The notes below the pieces were generated by a model that was given only the letters and a program-made list of their open reading frames with translations, was not told where the DNA came from and did not search any database. The translations under genes were made by a program, and so were the position numbers. Positions 6,727-19,382 of a stretch of 40,897 bases of DNA are shown here, in pieces. This DNA comes from Acidimicrobiales bacterium. GTDB taxonomy: Bacteria; Actinomycetota; Acidimicrobiia; Acidimicrobiales; MedAcidi-G1. The stretch covers positions 1 through 40,897 of the forward strand of contig JAERSW010000035.1 of assembly GCA_016845305.1 (NCBI GenBank), read 5' to 3'. Numbering within the stretch: position 1 is the first letter of the stretch; each line of letters opens with the position of its first letter.

Positions 6727-8613
6727 TCACGCCTCCTCGGGGGCCTCCTCGGGGGCCTCCCGGTGGGCCGTGGCGTAGACCGCCTCGGCCACCGCGTCGG
6801 GCAGCCACGGCAGGGCCGTCAGGTCGTCGAGGCTGGCCCGCTGCACGGCCCGAACCCCACCGAAGGCCGACACCAGGCGCTTGCGCCGGGCCGGCCCCAG
6901 CCCGGGGATCCCGTCCAGCACGGAGCCGGTCATCCGCTTGGACCGCAGGCGCCGGTGGTACTCGACGGCGAACCGGTGTGACTCGTCGCGGATCCGCTGC
7001 AGCAGGTACAGCGCCTCGGAGCCGCGGGGCAGGCGGATCGGCGCCGACGAGCCGGGCCGGTACACCTCCTCGAACTGCTTGGCCAGCGACGCCACCGGGA
7101 TCCGATCGGCGAGGCCCATCTCGGCCACCACGCGCTCGGCCACCCCCATCTGCCCGATCCCGCCGTCGACCAGCAGCAGCTGCGGCGGGTAGGCGAAGCG
7201 ACCCGGCCGTTCGTCCACCGGCATGGCCTGCTCCTCGAGGTAGGCGGCGAGGCGTCGACCCAGCACCTCGGCCATGGCCGCGTAGTCGTCGTTGCCGTCG
7301 ACGTCCCGGATCCGGAAATGCCGGTAGTCGGACGTCTTCGGCAGCCCGTCCTCCATGACGACCATGGAGCCGACGTAGTCGGTGCCCTGCAGGTGGCTCA
7401 TGTCGTAGCACTCGATGCGCAGCGGCGCCTCGGGCAGCGACAGCGCCTCCTGGAGCTCGTTCAGCGCCCGGGCGCGGGTGTTGTGGTCCGAGGCCCGCTT
7501 CATGCGGTGGCGGACGAACTCCTCCTCGGCGTTGCGGGTCACCGTCTCGAGCAGCGACCGCTTGTCGCCCCGCTTCGGCACCCGGATGGTGACCGGTCCC
7601 TCCCGTTCGCCGGCCAGCCACCGCTCCAGCAGTGGGCCGTCGTCGGGCTCCTCGGGCACGAGCACCTGGCGGGGCACGCCCCGGGGCGGGTCGTCGCGGT
7701 ACAGCGCGGACACCACCTCGGCCACGACGCGGCCCCGGTCGAGGTCCTCGGCCCGCTCCACCACGAAGCCCTTGCGACCCACGACGCGGCCGTGGCGGAC
7801 GTGGAAGACCTGGGCGGCCGTCTCGAGGTCGTCGCCGGCCAGGCCGACCACGTCGAGGTCCTCGTCGCGGGCGGCCACCATCTGCTGCTTCTCCTGGGCC
7901 CGCAGGACGCTGGACAGGCGGTCGCGGTGGCGGGCCGCCGCCTCGAACTCGAGGGCCGCCGACGCCGCCTCCATGTCGGCCCGCAGGCGGTCGACCACCT
8001 CGTCGGCGTCACCCTCCAGGAAGCGCACCAGGTCCGCGATGATCGCGTCGTACCGCTCCCGGGTGACCTCGCCGACGCACGGGCCGCTGCACTTCTCGAT
8101 GTGGAACAACAGGCAGGGTCGCCCCTGCCGCTCGTGCTCCCGGAACTTGGTGTCGGGGCACGTCCGGGCCGGGAAGGTGCGCAGCAGCAGGTCGAGCGTC
8201 TCGCGGATCGATCCGGCGTGTCCGTAGGGGCCGAAGTAGCGGACGCCGCGCCGCCGCTTGCCCCGGGTGACCATCGGGCGGGGCCACTCGTCGTCCATGG
8301 TGATGGCCAGGAACGGGTACGACTTGTCGTCCTTCAGGTCCACGTTGAAGCGGGGCCGGTGCTCCTGGATGAGGGAGAACTCGAGCATGAGGGCCTCGAG
8401 CTCGTTGGCGACCCGGATCCATTCGACGCTGGTGGCCTCGTCGAGCATCTGGGCGGTGCGGGTGGCCAGGCGATCCCGTCGCCCGAAGTAGCTGTTGAGG
8501 CGGTTGCGCAGGCTCTTGGCCTTGCCGACGTACAGGACCCGCCCGTCGGCGTCGCGGAACTGGTACGAGCCAGGTGCGTCGGGGATGGTGCCCGCCGGGG
8601 GCCGCTCGACCAT
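6727..8613 (-). CDS. uvrC: UvrABC excinuclease subunit UvrC
   Basis: The 628-residue nuclease makes both incisions flanking a UvrB-marked DNA lesion. An N-terminal GIY-YIG domain (PGSYQFRD...LYVGKAKSLRNR) cuts on the 3' side. A UVR motif lies near residue 210, where UvrC binds UvrB. The RNase H-like domain (IECYDMSHLQG, LLLVDGG) cuts on the 5' side, and a helix-hairpin-helix pair (LDGIPGLGPARRKRL) follows. The C-terminus ends in a short EAPEEAPEEA repeat encoded by 12-base tandem repeats. It lies just downstream of uvrA but has its own leaderless promoter. Confidence 0.97.
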   Translation of the reverse strand: MVERPPAGTIPDAPGSYQFRDADGRVLYVGKAKSLRNRLNSYFGRRDRLATRTAQMLDEATSVEWIRVANELEALMLEFSLIQEHRPRFNVDLKDDKSYPFLAITMDDEWPRPMVTRGKRRRGVRYFGPYGHAGSIRETLDLLLRTFPARTCPDTKFREHERQGRPCLLFHIEKCSGPCVGEVTRERYDAIIADLVRFLEGDADEVVDRLRADMEAASAALEFEAAARHRDRLSSVLRAQEKQQMVAARDEDLDVVGLAGDDLETAAQVFHVRHGRVVGRKGFVVERAEDLDRGRVVAEVVSALYRDDPPRGVPRQVLVPEEPDDGPLLERWLAGEREGPVTIRVPKRGDKRSLLETVTRNAEEEFVRHRMKRASDHNTRARALNELQEALSLPEAPLRIECYDMSHLQGTDYVGSMVVMEDGLPKTSDYRHFRIRDVDGNDDYAAMAEVLGRRLAAYLEEQAMPVDERPGRFAYPPQLLLVDGGIGQMGVAERVVAEMGLADRIPVASLAKQFEEVYRPGSSAPIRLPRGSEALYLLQRIRDESHRFAVEYHRRLRSKRMTGSVLDGIPGLGPARRKRLVSAFGGVRAVQRASLDDLTALPWLPDAVAEAVYATAHREAPEEAPEEA

Positions 8614-8619
8614 GGTCCG

Positions 8620-8625
8620 AGCGTA
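8620..8625 (-). promoter_or_regulatory. Leaderless -10 element (TACGCT) of uvrC
   Basis: TACGCT is followed by six bases and the uvrC ATG on the minus strand. The 31-base gap to uvrA leaves no room for a longer leader. The same hexamer precedes uvrB. Confidence 0.6.
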
Positions 8626-8644
8626 GGACCCGCGGGCCGTGGGC

Positions 8645-11512
<2,868 letters not shown>

Positions 11513-11519
11513 CCGGGCG

Positions 11520-11525
11520 AGCCTA
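11520..11525 (-). promoter_or_regulatory. Leaderless -10 element (TAGGCT) of uvrA
   Basis: TAGGCT lies seven bases before the uvrA GTG, inside a 21-base gap after uvrB. No LexA-type inverted repeat is visible around it. Confidence 0.6.
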
Positions 11526-11533
11526 GGCCCGCC

Positions 11534-13618
11534 TCACACGGCCTCGGAGAGGTCGCGGAGCTCGCGTTCGATCTCCCGGATCTCGTCGCGGAGGCGGGCG
11601 GCGTACTCGAAGCGCAGGTCGGCAGCGGCCTCGCCCATCTCCTGTTCGAGGGTGAACAGGAGGCGTTGGAGGTCGTCGTGGCCCATCTCGGCGAAGTCCT
11701 CCATCAGGCGCTCGGTGCGGCGCTTGCGGCCCTTCGGGGTGGGGGCGGTCTGATCGGGGCGGATCATCGAGAGGATGTCACTGACCGCCTTGCGCACGGT
11801 CTGCGGGTCGATGCCATGCTCGGCGTTGTAGGCCTGCTGGAGGCTGCGTCGGCGCTGCGTCTCGGTGATGGCCCGGTGCATCGACGGCGTGACGGCGTCG
11901 GCGTACATGACGACCTGGCCGTCGACGTTGCGGGCGGCCCGGCCGATGGTCTGGACCAGCGACGTCTCACTGCGCAGGAAGCCCTCCTTGTCGGCGTCGA
12001 GGATGGCCACCAGCGACACCTCGGGCAGGTCGAGGCCCTCCCGCAGCAGGTTGATGCCGACCAGGACGTCGAACTCGCCGGTGCGGAGGTCACGCAGGAT
12101 CTCGATGCGCTGCACGGTGTCGATGTCCGAGTGCAGGTACCGGACCTTCACGCCCTGCTCGAGCAGGTAGTCGGTGAGGTCCTCGGCCATCTTCTTGGTC
12201 AGCGTGGTGACCAGGACTCGCTGCTCGGCGGCCACCCGCCCGGCGATCATCTCCTGGAGGTCGTCGATCTGACCCTTCGTGGGTCGGACCACCACCTCGG
12301 GGTCGACGAGGCCGGTGGGCCGGACGATCTGCTCCACGACGCCGCTGCTGTTCTCCAACTCCCAGTCGCCGGGGGTGGCCGACAGGAACACCACCTGGCC
12401 GACCCGGCCGGTGAACTCGTCGAAGGTGAGCGGCCGGTTGTCGGCCGCCGACGGCAACCGGAAGCCGTGCTCGATCAGCGTCTCCTTGCGGGACCGGTCA
12501 CCGGCGTACTGGCCGTGCAGCTGCGGGACGGCCACGTGCGACTCGTCGAGCACGACGAGGAAGTCGTCGGGGAAGTAGTCGAGCAGCGTGTAGGGACGGT
12601 CGCCGTAGGAGCGGCCGTCGAGGTGCATGGAGTAGTTCTCGACGCCGTTGCAGTAGCCCAGCTCGCCGAGCATCTCGAGGTCGTGCTCGGTGCGCATCCG
12701 CAGTCGCTGCGCCTCGAGGAGCCCCTGGCGGGCCTCGAACCACTGGAGGCGCTCGGCCAGCTCGGCCTCGATGCCACCGATGGCCCGCCGGATGTTCTCG
12801 GCGTCGGCCATGTAGTGGGTGGCCGGGAAGACGACCAGGTCGTCAAGGCTGCGGAGGTGCTCGCCGGTCAGCGGGTCGACCTCGGTGATGGCCTCCACCT
12901 CGTCGCCGAACAGCGAGATGCGGAAGGCGGTCTCCTCGTAGGCCGGGTGGACCTCCAGGGTGTCGCCCTTGACCCGGAACTTGCCGCGGCCCAGCACCAT
13001 GTCGTTGCGCTCGTAGTGCAGGTCGATGAGCCGCCCGAGGGTGGCCCGGTGATCGAGCTCCTGGCCGACCTCGAGGACCAGCAGTTGGCCCTCGTAGTGC
13101 TCGGGCGATCCGAGGCCGTAGATGCACGACACCGAGGCCACCACGATGGTGTCGCGGCGGGTCAGCAGGGAGGCCGTCGCCGAGTGGCGCAGCCGGTCGA
13201 TCTCGTCGTTCACCGACGAGTCCTTCTCGATGAAGGTGTCCGACGTCGGCAGGTAGGCCTCGGGTTGGTAGTAGTCGTAGTACGAGACGAAGTACTCGAC
13301 CCGGTTGTCGGGGAAGAACTCGCGGAGTTCGTTGGCCAGCTGGGCGGCCAGGGCCTTGTTGGGGGCGATGACCAGGGTCGGGCGCTGCACCTTCTCGATG
13401 GTCCAGGCGATGGTGGCGCTCTTGCCGCTGCCGGTGATGCCGAGGAGGGTCTGGAACCGCTCCCCGCCCTCGATGCCGTCTGCCAGCTCCTCGATCGCCT
13501 TCGGCTGGTCGCCGGCCGGGGCGAACGGCGCCTCGACGCGGAAGGGACGACCGCGGCCGGTGCCCACTTCCCCGACGGCCTCCCCGATGGCCTCCCCGTC
13601 GGCCTGCTGGTCGGTCAT
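11534..13618 (-). CDS. uvrB: UvrABC excinuclease subunit UvrB
   Basis: This 694-residue helicase-like protein verifies damage delivered by UvrA and recruits UvrC. It has the P-loop [10 protein letters not shown] (the KSAT form is typical of actinobacteria), the damage-wedging hairpin around [14 protein letters not shown], the DESH box and motif VI (QTIGRAARN). A C-terminal UVR motif ([13 protein letters not shown]) binds UvrC. I choose the ATG at 13616-13618 over one ten codons upstream because TACGCT lies exactly seven bases before it. The N-terminus contains a short [12 protein letters not shown] repeat. Confidence 0.97.
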   Translation of the reverse strand: MTDQQADGEAIGEAVGEVGTGRGRPFRVEAPFAPAGDQPKAIEELADGIEGGERFQTLLGITGSGKSATIAWTIEKVQRPTLVIAPNKALAAQLANELREFFPDNRVEYFVSYYDYYQPEAYLPTSDTFIEKDSSVNDEIDRLRHSATASLLTRRDTIVVASVSCIYGLGSPEHYEGQLLVLEVGQELDHRATLGRLIDLHYERNDMVLGRGKFRVKGDTLEVHPAYEETAFRISLFGDEVEAITEVDPLTGEHLRSLDDLVVFPATHYMADAENIRRAIGGIEAELAERLQWFEARQGLLEAQRLRMRTEHDLEMLGELGYCNGVENYSMHLDGRSYGDRPYTLLDYFPDDFLVVLDESHVAVPQLHGQYAGDRSRKETLIEHGFRLPSAADNRPLTFDEFTGRVGQVVFLSATPGDWELENSSGVVEQIVRPTGLVDPEVVVRPTKGQIDDLQEMIAGRVAAEQRVLVTTLTKKMAEDLTDYLLEQGVKVRYLHSDIDTVQRIEILRDLRTGEFDVLVGINLLREGLDLPEVSLVAILDADKEGFLRSETSLVQTIGRAARNVDGQVVMYADAVTPSMHRAITETQRRRSLQQAYNAEHGIDPQTVRKAVSDILSMIRPDQTAPTPKGRKRRTERLMEDFAEMGHDDLQRLLFTLEQEMGEAAADLRFEYAARLRDEIREIERELRDLSEAV

Positions 13619-13625
13619 GGGAACG

Positions 13626-13631
13626 AGCGTA
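13626..13631 (-). promoter_or_regulatory. Leaderless -10 element (TACGCT) of uvrB
   Basis: TACGCT is placed seven bases before the chosen uvrB ATG, which decides the start. No SOS box is recognisable in the 54-base gap to coaE. Confidence 0.6.
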
Positions 13632-13672
13632 GCGAGCACCCCTGACACGGCCCGGGGGCCGCCGAGGGCGAT

Positions 13673-14326
13673 TCAGGCGTCGGGCCGCTCGGCGCGACTC
13701 CCGATGCGGGTGACCTCCCGGTCCAGCGGAGGACGTTCCAGGGTGTCGATCCAGGCCCAGGCCCGCTCCACCTCTGCCTCCAGGTCGTCCAGGGTGCCGG
13801 AGTTGTCGACCACCACGTCGGCCCGGGCGAGGCGGTCCTCACGGGCCGCCTGACGGGCGATCCGATCGCGGGCGTCCTGCTCGGCGAAGCCGCGGTGGGC
13901 CACCAGGCGCTCCACGGCCACCTCCGGGTCGATGTCGACCACGATGATCCCACCGAGGCCCTCGTGGCCGGACTCCACCAGCAGGGGGATGTCGAGCACG
14001 ACGGTGGCGTCGGTGCCGGCCAGCTCGGCGCGGCGACGGGTCATCTCGTCGCCGACGGCCGGGTGGACGATGGCGTTCAGGGCCTTCAACTCGTCGGGGT
14101 CGCCGAACACCCGGTCGGCCACCGCCTGGCGGTCGAGGGTGCCGTCGCCGGCCACGATCCCGTCACCCCAGCGTTCCACCATGGCGGCGAACACCGGGGT
14201 GTCGGGCTGCTGCACCTCGCGCACGATGGCGTCGGCGTCGAGCAGCACGGCCCCGCGTTCCACGAGGAGTGCGGCGACGGTGGACTTCCCGGAGCCGATG
14301 CCCCCGGTCAGGCCGATCTCGAGCAT
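13673..14326 (-). CDS. coaE: Dephospho-CoA kinase
   Basis: The 217-residue kinase phosphorylates dephospho-CoA in the last step of coenzyme A synthesis. The P-loop GLTGGIGSGKST lies at residues 5-16, followed by LLDADAIVREV and the VVLDIPLLVESG substrate segment. It carries no fused C-terminal UPF0157 domain, unlike mycobacterial CoaE. It follows rpsA by 41 bases with no separate promoter evident, so it is probably cotranscribed, a pairing conserved in actinobacteria. Confidence 0.96.
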   Translation of the reverse strand: MLEIGLTGGIGSGKSTVAALLVERGAVLLDADAIVREVQQPDTPVFAAMVERWGDGIVAGDGTLDRQAVADRVFGDPDELKALNAIVHPAVGDEMTRRRAELAGTDATVVLDIPLLVESGHEGLGGIIVVDIDPEVAVERLVAHRGFAEQDARDRIARQAAREDRLARADVVVDNSGTLDDLEAEVERAWAWIDTLERPPLDREVTRIGSRAERPDA

Positions 14327-14367
14327 GGCGACGCGTCGGGGCCCGTGGGTCCCGGACGTCGGGCCGA

Positions 14368-15750
14368 TCAGGCCTCGGTGGTCTCCAGCGGCTCCTCGGC
14401 GGGCGCCTCGTCAGCGACAGCCTCCGCGGGAGCGGCCTCGTCGACCTCGTCGGCAGCGGCGGGCTCGCCCTCCTCGCCGTACAGGTCGGCCCAGGCCTCC
14501 TGGCCCTCGGAGGACTCGCCCCCGATGTAGTTGCCCTCGGCGTCGTAGGCGTGCTCGCCGAAGTGCTCCTGGTACTCGGCGGCCACGGTGCCACCCTCGG
14601 CGGCCTGCTTGATCGACAGGCTGATCCGGCGGCGCTGGAGGTCGAGGTCGATGATCTTGACCCACAGTTCCTCGCCCGGGGTGACGACCTGCTCGGGCAG
14701 GTCGACGTGGTGGGCCGACATCTCGGAGATGTGGACCAGGCCCTCGATCCCGTCGCCCACCTGGACGAACGAGCCGAACGGCACCAGCTTGGTGACCCGG
14801 CCGTACACCAGCTCGCCCACCTGGTGGGCGCCGGCGAACTCCTGCCACGGATCCTGCTGGGTGGCCTTCAGCGAGAGGCTGATGCGCTCGCGGGACAGGT
14901 CGACCTCAAGGACCTGCACCTCGATCTCATCGCCCACGGACACCACCGAACCGGGATGGTCGACGTGCTTCCACGACAGCTCGGAGACGTGGACGAGGCC
15001 GTCCATGCCGCCCAGGTCGACGAAGGCGCCGAAGTTGACGACGCTGGACACGACGCCCTTGCGGACCTCACCGGGACGCAGGTCGTGGAGGAACTCCTCG
15101 CGCTGCTCCTTCTGGGTCTCCTCCAGCCAGGCACGGCGGGACAGGACGACGTTGTTGCGGTTCTTGTCCAGCTCGATGATCTTGGCGTCGATCGTGGTGC
15201 CGATGTACGGCTGCAGGTCGCGGACGCGGCGCAGCTCGACGAGCGAGGCGGGCAGGAAGCCGCGGAGGCCGATGTCGACGATCAGGCCGCCCTTGACGAC
15301 CTCGATGACGGCGCCGGACACCATGCCGTCGCCCTCCTTGATCTCCTCGATCTTGCCCCAGGCCCGCTCGTACTGGGCCCGCTTCTTGGAGAGGACCAGA
15401 CGGCCCTCCTTGTCCTCGCGCTGCAGGACGACGGCCTCGACCTTCTCACCGACGGTGACGACCTCGTTGGGGTCGACGCCGTTGCGGATCGACAGCTCGC
15501 GGGGCGGGATCACGCCTTCCGACTTGTAGCCGATGTCCAGCAGGACCTCGTCCTTGTCGACCCGGACGACGGTGCCCTCGACGAGTTGGCCGTTCTGGAC
15601 GTCGACCATGGTGGCCGAGTAGGCCTCGTCGAGGCTGAGGGAACCGAGGTCGTTCTCGGTGATCGGACGGGGGGTGTACTCCCCGCTCTCGTCGAAGGTC
15701 CCCATGGGCGGGGAGTCGAGGGCGGAGGGGGTGGTGAGGGTGTCGGACAC
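14368..15750 (-). CDS. rpsA: 30S ribosomal protein S1
   Basis: The 460-residue protein has four S1 RNA-binding repeats, roughly at residues 52-120, 137-205, 222-292 and 309-379. The actinobacterial S1 likewise has four. The last two read GLVHVSELSW and GLVHISEMSA at their conserved cores. The C-terminal 60 residues are an acidic Ala/Glu-rich tail of low complexity. The GTG at 15748-15750 is preferred, with a purine-rich AGAAGAAGA before it; an ATG nine codons upstream is the alternative. It recruits mRNA to the 30S subunit, although leaderless messages generally need it less. Confidence 0.95.
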   Translation of the reverse strand: MSDTLTTPSALDSPPMGTFDESGEYTPRPITENDLGSLSLDEAYSATMVDVQNGQLVEGTVVRVDKDEVLLDIGYKSEGVIPPRELSIRNGVDPNEVVTVGEKVEAVVLQREDKEGRLVLSKKRAQYERAWGKIEEIKEGDGMVSGAVIEVVKGGLIVDIGLRGFLPASLVELRRVRDLQPYIGTTIDAKIIELDKNRNNVVLSRRAWLEETQKEQREEFLHDLRPGEVRKGVVSSVVNFGAFVDLGGMDGLVHVSELSWKHVDHPGSVVSVGDEIEVQVLEVDLSRERISLSLKATQQDPWQEFAGAHQVGELVYGRVTKLVPFGSFVQVGDGIEGLVHISEMSAHHVDLPEQVVTPGEELWVKIIDLDLQRRRISLSIKQAAEGGTVAAEYQEHFGEHAYDAEGNYIGGESSEGQEAWADLYGEEGEPAAADEVDEAAPAEAVADEAPAEEPLETTEA

Positions 15751-15835
15751 GGATCTTCTTCTCGTCGGATGGGGCATCGATGGACAGTGGACCGTCCGAC
15801 CGGGTGCGCACGGCGACCACGGAACGGACCGGGGA

Positions 15836-15841
15836 AGCCTA
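15836..15841 (-). promoter_or_regulatory. Candidate -10 element (TAGGCT) of rpsA
   Basis: In the 126-base gap before rpsA, the minus strand carries TAGGCT about 85 bases before the GTG start. This would give a leader of about 78 bases, in contrast to the leaderless neighbours. A leader is expected where S1 controls its own translation, but no specific element is recognisable. Confidence 0.4.
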
Positions 15842-15876
15842 CCGGGGCGGCCCCACGACTCGGTCAGGGCCGGACG

Positions 15877-16638
15877 TCAGCCTCGTCGGCGCCCCACCAG
15901 CAGGAACTCGGGGTGGTCGAGGTCGGGCGGGCGGTCGCCGTAGTCGCCGGGGGTCACCGAACGGACCTCCAGGACGTCGAGGCCGGCCCGGTCGGCCAGC
16001 AGGCGCAGTTCCCGGGGCGTGAAGCACGTCGTCCACAGTTGCGACGGGGCCTCGACGCCGTCGGCGTCGCGCAGCACCGTGTCCTCGCGGTTCACGCCCC
16101 GATCGGCGTCGAAGTCGTCGGTGGACTCGAGGAACCGGACCTGGAAGTAGGCCGAGAAGGCGCTGAGGGCGACGTGGCCGCCGGGCCGCACCGCGGCGAC
16201 GATGCGTTCCAGGATGGCGCCGTCCGGGTCCAGCGGGAGCGGGTCGGAGCCGGGCCCGCTTGCGAGGCCGAAGGCCCCCTGGCAGAGCGAGACGGCGTCG
16301 TCGAACTCGGCGTCGAAGGCCATGGTGCGGGCGTCGCCGTGGACGAACGTGGCCCCGGGCGGGGCGTCGCGTCGGGCCAGCTCGACGAAGGCCGCCGACA
16401 CGTCGAGGCCCACGACCTCGATCCCCCGTCGGGCCAGCTCGTGGGCGTGGCGTCCCGGGCCACAGCCGACGTCCAGCACCCGGCTGCCCGGCGTCAGGCC
16501 GAGGACGTCGACCAGCACGTCGACCTCGCGGACGGTGCCGTAGGTGAACGAGTAGCGCAGGTAGGCCTCACCGAGGTGGTCGGCGACCGCCTCGAACCAG
16601 TGGCCCGACGGGTCCCCGCCCGTTGCGGCCCCGGTCAT
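15877..16638 (-). CDS. SAM-dependent methyltransferase coupled to polA
   Basis: The 253-residue protein has a clear class I methyltransferase core: motif I VLDVGCGPG at residues 54-62, an acidic end of the second strand in VVGLDVS, and FDDAVSLCQGAFG at motif IV. The ATG overlaps the polA stop as ATGA, so translation is coupled to polA. The substrate is unknown. It resembles small-molecule methyltransferases of the Methyltransf_25/11 type rather than DNA methylases, and I see no nucleic-acid-binding domain. The long open frame upstream is polA antiframe and is not part of the gene. Confidence 0.85.
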   Translation of the reverse strand: MTGAATGGDPSGHWFEAVADHLGEAYLRYSFTYGTVREVDVLVDVLGLTPGSRVLDVGCGPGRHAHELARRGIEVVGLDVSAAFVELARRDAPPGATFVHGDARTMAFDAEFDDAVSLCQGAFGLASGPGSDPLPLDPDGAILERIVAAVRPGGHVALSAFSAYFQVRFLESTDDFDADRGVNREDTVLRDADGVEAPSQLWTTCFTPRELRLLADRAGLDVLEVRSVTPGDYGDRPPDLDHPEFLLVGRRRG

Positions 16639-19322
16639 CCCTTGGCGTCGGCCCAGGTGGCGCCGGTGGCCAGCTCCACGGCGAGCTCCACCTTCAGCTC
16701 GTAGGCGCCGCCCATCTCGGCCCGGACCATCGCCTCCACGTCGTCCAGCTCGTCGTCCGGGACCTCGAGGATCACCTCGTCGTGGACCTGTAGCACCAGG
16801 TCGCTGGCCGACCCGTCGGTCCGGAGGCGTTCGTCGATGCGAATGAGGGCCACCTTGAACACGTCGGCGGCCAAGCCCTGGATGCCGGCGTTCATGGCCT
16901 GGCGCTCGCCGGCCTGACGCACGTTGAAGTTCGGCGACGACAGCTCGGGGATACGGCGGCGACGTCCGAAGAGGGTCTCGGTGTAGCCCTTGCGACGGGC
17001 CTCGTCGACGGTGTGGTCCATGTAGTCGCGGACGGCCGGGAAGGCGGAGAAGTACGACTCGAGGATCTCGGCGGCCTCGTCGACCGGGCAGCCGAGGCGC
17101 TGCGACAGCCCGTAGGCCTCCATGCCGTAGGCCAGGCCGTAGGCGACCATCTTCGCCCGGTTGCGGACCTCGGGGGTGACGTCGCCGGGGTCGAGGTGCC
17201 AGGTGCGGGCGGCCACCGCGGTGTGAATGTCGTCGCCCGCCTCGAAGGCCGCGATGAGGCCCGGGTCGTCGGCCAGGTGGGCGATGCAACGCAGCTCGAT
17301 CTGGTTGTAGTCGGCCACCAGCAGCACCCGGCCGTCGGCCGGCACGAAGGCCCGCCGGAAGGCCCGTCCGGCTTCGGTGCGGACCGGGATGTTGTGCAGG
17401 TTCGGGGCGTCGGAGCTGAGGCGCCCGGTGCGGGCCACCGTCTGGTTGAAGGTGGCCCGGATGCGGTCGCCGGGCCCGACCTCGCCGAGCAGGCCCTCGC
17501 CGTAGGTGGAGCGCAGCTTCTCGACCTCCCGGTAGGCCAGCAGGTGCTCGACCACCGGGTGGTCGTCGCGGAGCCGTTCGAGGGTGGCGGCGTCGGTGGA
17601 GTAGCCGGTCTTGGTCTTCTTGCCGGGGGTGAGGCCCAACCGGTCGAACAGGACCTCCCGGAGCTGCTTGGTGGAGTTGACGTTGAACTCCTCGCCGGCG
17701 GCCTCGTGGACGGCGGCCCGGAGGCGATCGCACTCGGCGGTCAGCTCGTCGCGCAGGCGGGTGAGCTCGGCCACGTCCACGCCGACGCCGAGCTCCTCCA
17801 TGCGGGCCAGCACCGCCACCAGCGGCACCTCGATCTCGTCGTTGAGGGCCACGAGCCCCTGCGCTTCGAGCGACTCCAGCAGCGGACCGCGGAGGACGGC
17901 CGACGCCGCGGCCCGGTGGCTGGCCTCGACGGCGGGGTCGGCCACCTCGCCGGTCAGGTCGAGCTGGCCCTCCGGCGGGCCGGTGACCGGCAGGACCCGC
18001 TGGGCGTGGCGTTCCAGGAGGACGTCGAGGTCGTAGGTGGCGTCGGCCGGATCGAGGAGGTAGCCGGCCAGGGCGGTGTCGAGCACCAGGGCCACGTCGT
18101 CGACGCCCCGGCGCAGCAGGGCCCGGAGCAGCGGCTTGGCGTCGTGGGCCACCAGGCCCGGACCGTCCGGACCGACCGCTCCGGCCAGGGCGTCCCGGCA
18201 GGCGTCGTCGTCCAGCAGCGTCGTCGGCACCCACCAGGCCCGGTCGCCGTCGGACAGGGCCAGGCCGTCGCCCAGTTCGGGACCGGACTCGCCGGACGGC
18301 GGACGCTCCACCGTGGCCACCCCCAGCGGCCCGGAGGCCTCTCCGACGACCGCGGCGATGCCGGCGGCGTCGCCCAGGTGGACGACGTCGACCTCCAACG
18401 GCCCGGTCGGCGCACCGTCGGCCGCTCCCCCGTCACCGCCAGCGAAGTCGACGCCGAGGAGGGCGCCGAGGCGTTCCCGCGCCCGGGTCAGCTCGAGGAC
18501 CTCGAGGAGGCCCCCGGCCCGCTCGACGTCGACCGTCCCGGCCGACACGTCGTCGATGCCCACGTCGAGGGCCACGTCGCGGACCAGGACCATCAGCTCC
18601 TCGTTGAGCCGGGCGTTCTCCTCGTTGGCCGCCAGGTTCTCCCGCAGCTTGGGCGTCTGCTCGTCGACGGCGGCGAAGATGCCGTCGAGCCCCCCGTGGG
18701 CGTTGACCAGCTTGGCGGCCGTCTTCTCCCCCACCCCGGGGACCCCGGGCAGGTTGTCCGACGGGTCGCCGCGCAGGGCGGCGTAGGCCACGTAGTCGGC
18801 GGGGGTGACGCCGGTGCGTTCGGCGATGCCGGCCTCGTCGTAGAGGGCGTAGTCCGACATGCCCCGCTTGTTGTAGAGGACCTTCACGTGGGGGTCCTCG
18901 ACCAGCTGGTAGCTGTCGCGGTCGCCGGTGACGATGGTGACGTCCCGGCCGGCGTCGCGGGCCATGGTCGCCAGCGTGGCGATGACGTCGTCGGCCTCGT
19001 AGCCCTCGGCGTCGACCACCGGGAAGCCGAGGGCGTCGACGAGCTCGCGCACCAGATCGAGCTGCTGGTAGAGGCTGTCCTCCTGCTTCTCCCGGTTGGC
19101 CTTGTACGACGGGAGTCGCTCGTGGCGGAACGTGCCGCCGGGCAGGTCGAAGGCCACGGCGATGCCCTCGGGCTCGTGCTCGCGCAGCAGCGTGGCCAGC
19201 ATCTGGGTGAAGCCGAAGACGGCGTTCGTCTCCTGGCCGGTGCGCGTCACCATGTCCCGGGGGATGGCGAAGAACGCCCGGTAGGCCAATGAGTTTCCGT
19301 CGAGGAGGAAGAGTCCCGGCAC
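16635..19322 (-). CDS. polA: DNA polymerase I
   Basis: The 895-residue enzyme fills gaps and removes RNA primers. The N-terminal 5' nuclease domain shows LFLLDGNSLAYRAFFA, the SYKANR segment and TGDRDSYQL. The middle 3'-5' exonuclease-like domain lacks the first D-x-E metal motif (GVATVERP in its place), so proofreading is probably lost, as in many actinobacteria. The C-terminal polymerase domain has DYNQIELR, the RRRRIPEL-NFNVR finger region and the VHDEV palm motif. The GTG start is fixed by TAGGGT seven bases upstream. Together with UvrABC it supplies repair synthesis. Confidence 0.97.
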   Translation of the reverse strand: MPGLFLLDGNSLAYRAFFAIPRDMVTRTGQETNAVFGFTQMLATLLREHEPEGIAVAFDLPGGTFRHERLPSYKANREKQEDSLYQQLDLVRELVDALGFPVVDAEGYEADDVIATLATMARDAGRDVTIVTGDRDSYQLVEDPHVKVLYNKRGMSDYALYDEAGIAERTGVTPADYVAYAALRGDPSDNLPGVPGVGEKTAAKLVNAHGGLDGIFAAVDEQTPKLRENLAANEENARLNEELMVLVRDVALDVGIDDVSAGTVDVERAGGLLEVLELTRARERLGALLGVDFAGGDGGAADGAPTGPLEVDVVHLGDAAGIAAVVGEASGPLGVATVERPPSGESGPELGDGLALSDGDRAWWVPTTLLDDDACRDALAGAVGPDGPGLVAHDAKPLLRALLRRGVDDVALVLDTALAGYLLDPADATYDLDVLLERHAQRVLPVTGPPEGQLDLTGEVADPAVEASHRAAASAVLRGPLLESLEAQGLVALNDEIEVPLVAVLARMEELGVGVDVAELTRLRDELTAECDRLRAAVHEAAGEEFNVNSTKQLREVLFDRLGLTPGKKTKTGYSTDAATLERLRDDHPVVEHLLAYREVEKLRSTYGEGLLGEVGPGDRIRATFNQTVARTGRLSSDAPNLHNIPVRTEAGRAFRRAFVPADGRVLLVADYNQIELRCIAHLADDPGLIAAFEAGDDIHTAVAARTWHLDPGDVTPEVRNRAKMVAYGLAYGMEAYGLSQRLGCPVDEAAEILESYFSAFPAVRDYMDHTVDEARRKGYTETLFGRRRRIPELSSPNFNVRQAGERQAMNAGIQGLAADVFKVALIRIDERLRTDGSASDLVLQVHDEVILEVPDDELDDVEAMVRAEMGGAYELKVELAVELATGATWADAKG

Positions 19323-19329
19323 CGCGGCG

Positions 19330-19335
19330 ACCCTA
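19330..19335 (-). promoter_or_regulatory. Leaderless -10 element (TAGGGT) of polA
   Basis: TAGGGT is followed by seven bases and the polA GTG on the minus strand. No Shine-Dalgarno sequence lies between. Confidence 0.6.
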
Positions 19336-19382
19336 CCGGTCGGTCCTGACAGCGCCGGGCAGGCCCGGCACCGGCACCCGGG

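Noticed and set aside
6727-6762. Tandem 12-base repeats at the uvrC 3' end as a regulatory repeat
   Set aside because: They encode the in-frame EAPEEAPEEA tail of UvrC and look like ordinary low-complexity coding sequence.
13619-13672. SOS (LexA) box upstream of uvrB
   Set aside because: I looked for a GAAC-N4-GTTC type dyad upstream of uvrB, uvrA and uvrC and saw only chance half-sites.
15877-18234. Reading the second methyltransferase as the end of a 785-residue fusion protein
   Set aside because: The upstream part is an out-of-frame reading of polA rich in Arg, Gly and Pro. The ATG overlapping the polA stop gives a normal methyltransferase length.
17013-19292. Long plus-strand frame of 759 codons over polA
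   Set aside because: It is antisense shadow of polA, with no plausible start signal or recognisable motif.
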